DNA of 64,000 nt, from assembly GCF_035917575.1 (NCBI RefSeq), contig NZ_CP109090.1:6820001-6884000 (forward strand), in the 5' to 3' direction. The stretch's first letter is position 1. Each line of letters starts with the position of its first letter. Below the pieces are notes generated by a model that saw nothing but the letters and a program-made list of their open reading frames with translations, did no database searches and was not told the DNA's origin. Position numbers and translations under genes: made by a program. This document shows positions 1 to 6,831 of the stretch, in pieces. Origin of the DNA: Streptomyces sp. NBC_01788. GTDB lineage: Bacteria; Actinomycetota; Actinomycetes; Streptomycetales; Streptomycetaceae.

Positions 1-8
1 GTCGGCAG

Positions 9-1292
9 ATGCTCTCCTCCGGAGCTTTCCCAGGCGCGGGCGGCGGCAGCGCCAGCGGCCTCCGCGGCCCGGCCGGGCAGCCGTACGACGGGGTCGCCGA
101 CCAGCGGACGATCATGCGCGATCTGGACCTGGTGGCCCCGTTCGAAGAGCTGATCGCCCACCTCTACCAGGCACTGTTCACCCGGCACCCCTCGCTGCGA
201 TCGCTCTTCCCCGCCGAGATGGCGTTCCAGCAGGCCCACCTGGCACGGGCGTTCTGGTATCTGCTCGAACACCTGGACAGGCCCGAGCAGATCACCGCGA
301 CGTTCACCCAACTGGGCCGTGACCACCGAAAGCTCGGCGTGCGCCCGGCACAGTACGCGGCCTTCGAAACGGCGCTCTGCGAGGCGCTGCGCATACGCGC
401 CGGCGAACACTGGACCGGGGAACTCGAGCAGGCCTGGGTCCGGATGGTGCGCTTCGGGATCACGGCCATGGTGCAGGGCGCGGAGGCGGCACTGCACGAG
501 CCGCCCTGCTGGGAGGCCACGGTGACGGCCCACCGGCTGTGCGGCCCGGACCTCGCGGTGCTCCGGGTAAGGCCGCGCGAGACCTTCCGGTATCGGGCAG
601 GGCAGTTCACCGCGCTGGAGTCCGCGCGCCTGCCGCACACCTGGCGCCCGTACTACCTGGCAGGCGAGCCCGGCCGGGACGGCGATCTGGAGTTCCATGT
701 CCGCCGCACCGGCCCCGGCGGCGTGAGTGAGGCCCTGGTGCGCCACACCACGGCCGGCGACCGGATACGGCTCGGTCCCCCCAAGGGGAACCTGGCACTC
801 GGCGAGGAGCCGGCGGGCGAACTCCATCTGGTCGCCTGGGACACCGGCTGGGCCGCGATGAAGGCACTGCTCCAGGAGCTGGAAGGCCGCCTGCGCCCGG
901 CGTCCGAACACCGGGCGGGCCGGGTGCGGCTCTTCCTGGGCGCCGACGGGCTGTCCAGCCTGTACGACACCGAGTACCTGACGGGGTTCGAACGGAGCCG
1001 CCCGTGGCTGACGGTGGTCCCGGTGACGGGCGGGACGCCGGGGGAGGGCGCGTACGACCACTTGGCCCGCGCGGTGACCCGGAGCCGTCCCTCGGCGGCC
1101 GGTCGCGCACTGCTCGCGGGGCCGCCTGCGATGGTGCAGACGGTGACAGCCGCGCTCACCCGCGCCGGACTGCCCGCCGAACACGTCCGCCACGACCCGC
1201 TGCCGGCCGGCCCGCGTGACCTGCCCGGCCCGGCGGGGTCCTTCGGTTCGGCCGGTCCCCGGATGTTCCAGGGGCAGTCGGTCCCGGCGTGA
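9..1292 (+). CDS. Globin-coupled flavohemoprotein-like oxidoreductase
   Basis: A globin domain (about residues 35-160) is followed by a ferredoxin-reductase-like FAD/NAD region (about 165-390), the order seen in flavohemoglobins that detoxify NO or transfer electrons to haem. DHRKLGV fits the proximal-histidine segment of the globin. The reductase half is divergent: the usual RxYS flavin motif reads RPYY and the usual glycine-rich NAD segment reads WDTGWAAM, so NAD(P)H-driven activity is uncertain. The C-terminal 30 residues are Gly/Pro rich. The frame is open to the window edge, so the true start may lie upstream; the first methionine inside the window is used. Domain order is seen; the NO-related role is family knowledge and is not proven here. 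Confidence 0.8.
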   Translation: MLSSGAFPGAGGGSASGLRGPAGQPYDGVADQRTIMRDLDLVAPFEELIAHLYQALFTRHPSLRSLFPAEMAFQQAHLARAFWYLLEHLDRPEQITATFTQLGRDHRKLGVRPAQYAAFETALCEALRIRAGEHWTGELEQAWVRMVRFGITAMVQGAEAALHEPPCWEATVTAHRLCGPDLAVLRVRPRETFRYRAGQFTALESARLPHTWRPYYLAGEPGRDGDLEFHVRRTGPGGVSEALVRHTTAGDRIRLGPPKGNLALGEEPAGELHLVAWDTGWAAMKALLQELEGRLRPASEHRAGRVRLFLGADGLSSLYDTEYLTGFERSRPWLTVVPVTGGTPGEGAYDHLARAVTRSRPSAAGRALLAGPPAMVQTVTAALTRAGLPAEHVRHDPLPAGPRDLPGPAGSFGSAGPRMFQGQSVPA

Positions 1293-1360
1293 CCGACCAG
1301 CGTGGCGGTGGCCGCCTTCTCCCGGAGGAGACCGGCGACTGACTGAGGCACGCACACGCG

Positions 1361-1397
1361 AGAGCCCTGCCAACCGAAAGGAATCGGGAGGGCTTTC
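1361..1397. terminator. Imperfect hairpin between flavohemoprotein and glycosidase genes
   Basis: AGCCCT at 1363-1368 pairs with AGGGCT at 1389-1394, and further partial pairing flanks both arms. It lies 70 bp after the flavohemoprotein stop and could terminate that transcript. Confidence 0.4.
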
Positions 1398-1504
1398 GTG
1401 CCGCCCGCACGGCTGGCAACATGATCCGCCGACGGGTGCGAATGTCATGTTCGAGTCAGTCGGTCCTTCGATTCGGTGGGGCCCAGGCTTCCAGGCGGTT
1501 GCGG

Positions 1505-3124
1505 ATGAAGAAGAGACTGTGCGGTGCCGGTGTTGCCCTCGGCGTCCTCGTCACCATGGGGGCACTCCCGGCGCAGGCATCCCCGGCCACACAGCCGGTT
1601 CGACAGGCCCAGACCCTGCCACTGGGGCCGTCCGACCTCTCCGAGACCCGCACGACGACAACCCTCCAGCCGGGTGTCACCCTCACCCGCATCGTGCGAG
1701 GTGCCCCCGACTCGGCACTGCGCTGGACGGTCGAGGTGTCCATTCCAGGCGGTGAGACCTCACCGGACCCCGACGCACCGCCGACCGCCCTCAAGGACAG
1801 GGCGAGCGCCGACGAACTGGCCGCCGGTCTGAAGCGCGACGGCTTCCAGGCCCGGGTCGAGCAGGTGACGACGTCGAGGACCGCCGACTACGCCGGCGGC
1901 ACGCTCGGATGGCGGGTCCGGGTCGGTTCGTTCGACGCGCAGTCCGACGCGGCCTCCGAACAAGCGCGGCTGAAGGCGGCCGGGTACGCGGGATCGGCGG
2001 TGTACACCGGCTGGGACGGCGACCGCACGGACAGGGGCCCCTGGCGCGTCGACGTGCTCACCATCGACCCGCGCCGTTTCCACGGAAGCCTGGAGGCGTC
2101 CTACGGCCCCGACCTGGAGAATCGCGAGACGACCAGCGAGCTGTCGAACGCAGCCGGCGCGACCGCGGCGGTCAACGCCGGGTTCTTCGTCCTCGACCCC
2201 CTCGCGGGCGCACCGGGCGACCCGGCCGGCGTCGGTGTCTACGACGGTCGCCTGCTGAGCGAACCGGTCAGTGGACGCCCCGGCCTCGTCACGCACACCA
2301 ACGGCCGCCGGACCGAGATCACCCGCTTCACCTGGCAAGGACGCGTCACCGGCCGGGGCACCTCGCTGAGCCTGAGCGGCGTCAACCGCGTACCAGGCCT
2401 CATCAGGAACTGCGGCGGCGGCGCACACGACATCCCGACCGCGCTCCCGCTGCACGACGTGACCTGCACCAGCACCGACGAACTCGTCGCCTTCACCACC
2501 GACTTCGGGAAACGGACCCCCGCAGGCGAGGGACTCGAAGCCGTCCTGGACGCCCACGACCGGGTTGTGGAACTGCGCACGCCACGCGGTGGACCGCTGC
2601 CGGCCGGCGGCAGGTCCGTGCAGGCGACCGGTCGGCGCGTCGCCGAGCTGACCGCCCTCGCACGGGTCGGTGACCACCTGAACATCAAGGCCGCACTGCT
2701 GGACGGACGCGGACACCCGGTCACGCCCTCACCCGGGACCGACATCGTGAACGGCGGCCCCGAACTGGTCCGCGACGGCCGGCTCCACGTCACACCGGCC
2801 ACCGACGGCATGGTGCGTCCGGGCGACCCGAGCTTCTACTACGGCTGGGTGCACAAGCGGAACCCGCGCACGGTGGCCGGAGTGGACACCGCCGGACGGA
2901 CCGTGCTCGTCACCGCCGACGGACGCAGCACCGGCGCGCTCGGGCTCAGCATCACCGAGAGCGCCGAGATCGCCAAGTCACTCGGACTGCGCGACGCGAT
3001 CAACCTGGACGGCGGCGGATCCACCACCATGGTGATCGGCGGCAAGGTGCTCAACCAGCCGTCCGACGCCACCGGCGAACGCCCCGTCGGAGACGCCCTG
3101 CTGATCCTGCCCCGCAGGAGTTGA
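1505..3124 (+). CDS. Secreted SPOR / phosphodiester glycosidase (NAGPA-like) protein
   Basis: A 539-residue exported protein. The start is the ATG before MKKRLCG, which opens a clean signal peptide ending near PAQA. Residues about 95-170 resemble a SPOR-type peptidoglycan-binding repeat (DGFQARVEQV, GWRVRVGSF). The C-terminal two thirds match the NAGPA (phosphodiester glycosidase) domain: NAGFFVLDP, NGGPELVRDGR and the family signature NLDGGGSTTMV near the end. The family cleaves sugar-1-phosphodiesters, and actinobacterial members are usually secreted and linked to envelope polymers. The SPOR part suggests that the enzyme is held on peptidoglycan. The substrate is unknown. Confidence 0.85.
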   Translation: MKKRLCGAGVALGVLVTMGALPAQASPATQPVRQAQTLPLGPSDLSETRTTTTLQPGVTLTRIVRGAPDSALRWTVEVSIPGGETSPDPDAPPTALKDRASADELAAGLKRDGFQARVEQVTTSRTADYAGGTLGWRVRVGSFDAQSDAASEQARLKAAGYAGSAVYTGWDGDRTDRGPWRVDVLTIDPRRFHGSLEASYGPDLENRETTSELSNAAGATAAVNAGFFVLDPLAGAPGDPAGVGVYDGRLLSEPVSGRPGLVTHTNGRRTEITRFTWQGRVTGRGTSLSLSGVNRVPGLIRNCGGGAHDIPTALPLHDVTCTSTDELVAFTTDFGKRTPAGEGLEAVLDAHDRVVELRTPRGGPLPAGGRSVQATGRRVAELTALARVGDHLNIKAALLDGRGHPVTPSPGTDIVNGGPELVRDGRLHVTPATDGMVRPGDPSFYYGWVHKRNPRTVAGVDTAGRTVLVTADGRSTGALGLSITESAEIAKSLGLRDAINLDGGGSTTMVIGGKVLNQPSDATGERPVGDALLILPRRS

Positions 3125-3175
3125 CCCCACCCGGTCGAAGAACGCTCGAGCCGCGACGAGACACAGGGAGCCGCG

Positions 3176-3232
3176 ATGCCCCTTCGAACCTTCCTTCCGA
3201 TGCTGCTGGGCGCCCTGCGCGTCGACGGCTGA
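3176..3232 (+). CDS. 18-codon possible leader peptide
   Basis: ATG at 3176 follows a good ribosome-binding sequence (ACAGGGAGCCGCG) and reads 18 codons (MPLRTFLPMLLGALRVDG) to TGA, which ends one base before the next start at 3234. The tight spacing suggests translational coupling to the following gene. No attenuation structure was recognised. It may instead be a chance ORF. Confidence 0.3.
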   Translation: MPLRTFLPMLLGALRVDG

Positions 3233-3233
3233 C

Positions 3234-4052
3234 ATGCTTTCCGTCAAGCACACGGTGGTCGTCGAACAGGTCCCCTACCCCTGGCTCGTCGACGCCGTCA
3301 CCGTGATCCGCACCCTGGTGGAGGAGAGCCGGGTGGACGAACAAGGGCTCGTACTGTCCGACGGCCAGGTGGTACCGGACATCCGACTGACCCGAGGGCT
3401 GCACCTGCGACCCGGCTCGGTCTACGTGATCGAGAACGGGGCCGGCGAGGGGAAGGTGGCAGCGGACGCGGCAGGCACCAGCAGGGACAAGGCGGCCGAC
3501 CCGAGCGACACCGCACGGATCACCGTCAGGGAATGGGACCACCGCCGAGCAGTCCACCTCGAACTCGCCGTCACCGAGGACGACATGGCCATCGAACTGG
3601 ATGGAACGCTGAAGAGTCCGGACCGCCCGGCCCTGGTCGAGATCGCCGGCCGGACACGAGGCGGCGCGGCACCACTCAAGCTGTTCGAGATGGCGGGCCG
3701 CGCCCGGCTGCGGCTGGACGACTGGTGGCCCGCCGCGGACAGCGACCGCATCCCATCCTCCGCTCCGGCCTCGGCCAGGCTCGACCACCGCTGGGTCCGG
3801 GCGGACGTGCGGGCGGTACCCCGGCCGTCCCAGCACGACGGCAGATGGGACCTGCTGATCACGGTCTCCCTACGCGGCCGCCGGCTCCTGCGACCGCTGG
3901 CCGCCGTCGTCCTCACCATCGCCGCCCGCCGGATACGCCGAGCCGTCGTACGGGCCGTCGACGACCTGGCCGCACAATGGAACGATCGCGTGCCGCGCCT
4001 GGTGGCCATGAACGCCGACCAGCTGAGAGAGGCCCTCCTGCGCGCGCAGTGA
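3234..4052 (+). CDS. Uncharacterised 272-residue protein
   Basis: Not recognised. No signal peptide is evident. The middle is charged (residues 75-150). A short hydrophobic stretch near 215-230 (LRPLAAVVLTIAARRI) is followed by an amphipathic basic tail, so the C-terminus might bind membrane, much as polyketide-cyclase/SRPBCC-like proteins end in a long helix. It lies 110 bp downstream of the phosphodiester glycosidase on the same strand and may be cotranscribed. The start is the first ATG after the 18-codon ORF. Confidence 0.6.
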   Translation: MLSVKHTVVVEQVPYPWLVDAVTVIRTLVEESRVDEQGLVLSDGQVVPDIRLTRGLHLRPGSVYVIENGAGEGKVAADAAGTSRDKAADPSDTARITVREWDHRRAVHLELAVTEDDMAIELDGTLKSPDRPALVEIAGRTRGGAAPLKLFEMAGRARLRLDDWWPAADSDRIPSSAPASARLDHRWVRADVRAVPRPSQHDGRWDLLITVSLRGRRLLRPLAAVVLTIAARRIRRAVVRAVDDLAAQWNDRVPRLVAMNADQLREALLRAQ

Positions 4053-4062
4053 AGGAGTTGGC

Positions 4063-4140
4063 GTACACGTGAGGACATCTTTGCCCCATGTGTACCATGT
4101 CAACCACTTTTCCGTTGATGCGAAAACAGGCGCCGTGTAC
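4063..4140. promoter_or_regulatory. GTGTAC repeats upstream of the methylase gene
   Basis: GTACACGTG (4063-4071) and CATGTGTAC (4087-4095) form an inverted repeat with one mismatch. A third GTGTAC lies at 4135-4140, ten bases before the ATG at 4150. Three copies in 78 bp, one within the start region, look like an operator for autoregulation by the N-terminal helix-turn-helix of the downstream protein. The regulatory role is inferred. Confidence 0.45.
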
Positions 4141-4149
4141 GGTGGCTGC

Positions 4150-5808
4150 ATGACGGACAACGCCGCCCCACCAGCCGGTCCTCTCGTCACCGGCTCCGAG
4201 ATCGCGCGGCTCGCGGGTGTCACCCGGGCCGCGGTCTCCAACTGGCGTCGGCGGTACGACGACTTCCCCGCACCGACGGGCGGAAGCGTCAACAGTCCGC
4301 TCTTCGATCTCGCCGAGGTCAAGACCTGGCTGGACAAGCAGCGCAAGGGCCAGGACCTCTCGGAGGAAGTGCAACTCTGGCAGGTGCTGCGCGGAGCGTA
4401 CGGCGACGACATGGTCACCGCGCTCGCCGACGTCGCCACGGTACTCGCCGGCGCCCGTAGGAAGCGGCCGGAAGCCCTGCCGAAGGACGCCGTCACCCTG
4501 GCCCGGAGCCTGGCGGACAGCGGTTCGCCCGGCGAGGTGGTGGACGCCCTCGCCGAACGCTTCACCGACTCCGTGCGCAGGGCCGGCTCGGACCAGGTCA
4601 CCTCGCCTCGCATCGTCCGCGCCGTACGGCACCTGGCCGGCGAAGTGGCGGACGACACGACCGTCCTCGATCCGGCCTGCGGCATCGGCACCCTGCTGCT
4701 CGCCGTCGGGCCCGAGCGGGGACCGCGGCGGACCGGACAGGAGGTGGACGCCCGCAGCGCCCGTTTCGCGCAACTGCGCGCCGATCTCGCCGGACGGACG
4801 GGCGCCGACATCACCGCCGGGGACTCCCTGCGCGAAGACCGGTGGAGTGACCTCAAAGCCGATCTGGTCGTCTGCGACCCTCCGGTGGGCGACACCGACT
4901 GGGGGCGTGAGGAACTCCTGCTCGACCCAAGGTGGGAACTCGGCACCCCGTCCCGGGCGGAAGGCGAGCTCGCCTGGCTGCAGCACGCGTACGCGCACAC
5001 CGCTCCAGGTGGCCGGGTCATCATGGTCATGCCTGCCTCGGTGGCCTACCGCAAGGCCGGCCGCCGCATCCGCGCCGAACTCGTACGCCGAGGCATCCTC
5101 ACCCAGGTCACGGCCCTGCCGCCCGGCTCGGCCGTCTCGCACGCGCTCCCGGTGCACATCTGGCAACTGCACCGGCCGCTCTCCCTCGGCGACGCGGCCA
5201 CCAGCGTCCGTATGGTGGACCTGACCCGGAACGATCCGGACGGTGCCTTGGACCCACGGCCGGACCAGACGACGGACGTCTCTCTCATCGAACTGCTCGA
5301 CGACGTCGTGGATCTGACCCCCGGCCGCTATGTGCGCGAGTCCCACCGCGACTACGTGGCCGAGTACCAGCAACTGCGGAGCGAGCTGGCGGAACAGGTC
5401 GGCATACTCGCCGAACTTCTCCCGGCTCTGGGTGCCGGGGGACGCCTGAGCTCCCCTGACGGCCCCTCCGTCAGCGTCACCGACCTCGCCCGGGCCGGTC
5501 TCGTCGAGTACGGCGGCGCCGAGCCTGTGTCGATCAGCGATCAGCTCGACACCGACTTCCTCCAGGGGTTCCTGCGCAGCGCGGCCAACACGCGCCGGTC
5601 CACCAGCGCCAGCGGAACGTTCCGCCTCGACGGCAAGGGCGCCCGCGTCCCTCAGATGGACATCGCCGAGCAGCGCCGGTACGGAGCCGCGTTCCGTGGC
5701 CTTCAGGAGTTCGAGGAACGGGCGAGAAGGATCGCCGAACTGAGCCGCGACGCCGCCGCCCTGGCCCGCGACGGCCTCGCCAACGGCGCCCTGGAGCCAA
5801 ACGGCTGA
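4150..5808 (+). CDS. N-6 DNA methylase-like protein with N-terminal helix-turn-helix
   Basis: A 552-residue protein. Residues 14-62 look like a MerR/excisionase-type helix-turn-helix (SEIARLAGVTRAAVSNWRRR). Residues about 140-400 are an HsdM-like SAM methyltransferase domain with motif I DPACGIGT at 174-181. Motif IV, normally (N/D)PPY or F, reads DPPV at 243-246 and so lacks the aromatic that stacks on the flipped base. No restriction or specificity subunit is adjacent. Such solitary proteins are common in Streptomyces and may act as regulators or orphan methylases. The ATG at 4150 is preferred over an in-frame ATG 27 codons upstream because homology begins here and the GTGTAC repeats lie just before it. 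Confidence 0.8.
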   Translation: MTDNAAPPAGPLVTGSEIARLAGVTRAAVSNWRRRYDDFPAPTGGSVNSPLFDLAEVKTWLDKQRKGQDLSEEVQLWQVLRGAYGDDMVTALADVATVLAGARRKRPEALPKDAVTLARSLADSGSPGEVVDALAERFTDSVRRAGSDQVTSPRIVRAVRHLAGEVADDTTVLDPACGIGTLLLAVGPERGPRRTGQEVDARSARFAQLRADLAGRTGADITAGDSLREDRWSDLKADLVVCDPPVGDTDWGREELLLDPRWELGTPSRAEGELAWLQHAYAHTAPGGRVIMVMPASVAYRKAGRRIRAELVRRGILTQVTALPPGSAVSHALPVHIWQLHRPLSLGDAATSVRMVDLTRNDPDGALDPRPDQTTDVSLIELLDDVVDLTPGRYVRESHRDYVAEYQQLRSELAEQVGILAELLPALGAGGRLSSPDGPSVSVTDLARAGLVEYGGAEPVSISDQLDTDFLQGFLRSAANTRRSTSASGTFRLDGKGARVPQMDIAEQRRYGAAFRGLQEFEERARRIAELSRDAAALARDGLANGALEPNG

Positions 5809-5823
5809 GCCCCCTCAGCGCAG

Positions 5824-5854
5824 GCACCGCTCCCGCATCAGACAGGAGCGGTGC
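5824..5854. terminator. Terminator after methylase gene
   Basis: A perfect 10-bp stem: GCACCGCTCC (5824-5833) pairs with GGAGCGGTGC (5845-5854) around an 11-nt loop, 15 bp after the methylase stop. Confidence 0.75.
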
Positions 5855-5993
5855 TTCGGCGTGCCGCGAGAACGGTTCCGCACTCACCGTCGCTGACGAC
5901 CCGGATCCGATCGTACGCATGCCGGTGTTCACGGGGTTCACCACAAGCATGACTGCGACCCATGTACACGCTTGATCCAAGCGGTTCGATGTG

Positions 5994-6023
5994 TTGACAC
6001 AATCAACGGAGGGCTCGTACTGT
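5994..6023 (+). promoter_or_regulatory. Probable housekeeping promoter of the lipoprotein gene
   Basis: TTGACA (5994-5999) and TACTGT (6018-6023) are separated by 18 bp, 79 bp upstream of the lipoprotein ATG. The -35 is a perfect match to the vegetative consensus, which is rare by chance in DNA this GC-rich. Confidence 0.55.
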
Positions 6024-6101
6024 CATTCGTGAGCCTCCGCTCGCTGACAGTCGGCGGGGGCGCGCCGTGATCCACACAGCTCTGTCCTTGGGGGGGGGAC
6101 C

Positions 6102-6683
6102 ATGCACGCCCGTACCAGAATCGCCGCCGCCCTCGTCGCCGTCGCCGTCGGCGCGCTCACCATCACCGCCTGCGACACCGGCAACACCGTCGTCGACAAG
6201 CCGAAGGAGCACGCCGCGGCCAAGGCGGACAGCGGCAAGGACGCCAAGAAGGGGAAGTCTTCCGACGCCGCCAAGGTTGGCGACACCCTCACCCTGAAGG
6301 GCTTCGAGAAGGGCAGCCAACTCGACGTCACGGTCGTCAAGATCGCCGACCCCGGCAAGCCGGCCGACGAGTTCACCGAGCCCGACGCCGGCAAGCGCTT
6401 CGTCGGCGTGCAGTTCCAGCTCGTCAACACCGGTAAGGCGGTCTACAGCGACAGCCCGTCCAACGGTGCCCAGGTCGCCGACAGCGAGGGCCAGCAGTTC
6501 GACTCCACCTTCGCGGACATCACAGCCGGCCCGTCCATGTCCTCCAGCCTGAAGCTCAAGCCCGGCGCCAAGGGCCTCGGCTGGATCGTCTTCGAAGTCC
6601 CCAAGGCCTCCAAGCTCGACGCCGTCCAGTTCACCATGGACTCCGGCTTCGCCGACCAGACGGGCGAATGGAAGCTGAAGTAG
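6102..6683 (+). CDS. DUF4352-type extracellular lipoprotein
   Basis: A 193-residue protein with a lipoprotein signal: basic N-terminus, hydrophobic stretch, lipobox LTITAC, acylated Cys near residue 26. A Lys/Ala/Asp-rich linker (30-60) leads to a DUF4352 / telokin-like immunoglobulin fold (about 65-190), with typical segments KRFVGVQFQLVNTG and GWIVFEVPK. Such proteins are anchored on the outer face of the membrane; their ligands are mostly unknown. A run of nine G residues (6090-6098) forms the ribosome-binding region directly upstream of the ATG. It is transcribed alone, converging on the DUF5682 operon. Confidence 0.85.
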   Translation: MHARTRIAAALVAVAVGALTITACDTGNTVVDKPKEHAAAKADSGKDAKKGKSSDAAKVGDTLTLKGFEKGSQLDVTVVKIADPGKPADEFTEPDAGKRFVGVQFQLVNTGKAVYSDSPSNGAQVADSEGQQFDSTFADITAGPSMSSSLKLKPGAKGLGWIVFEVPKASKLDAVQFTMDSGFADQTGEWKLK

Positions 6684-6831
6684 CCACGGCATGAGGCCGT
6701 GTCGCTGGCGGCTGCACCGCCTCACGGGCCACCCCCTCACCTCAGGCTGCGGACCACGGTTGCCACGGGCGCGTCAGGCCGGCCGGGTCCTGGTGGGCCC
6801 AGGGCCCGGCCGGCGCCGTCAGACGTCGCTG

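Noticed and set aside
1421..1504. Earlier start for the phosphodiester glycosidase
   Set aside because: The extra 28 residues would bury the signal peptide; the ATG at 1505 begins it directly.
4150..5808. Type I or II restriction-modification system
   Set aside because: No restriction endonuclease, HsdR or HsdS lies within reach.
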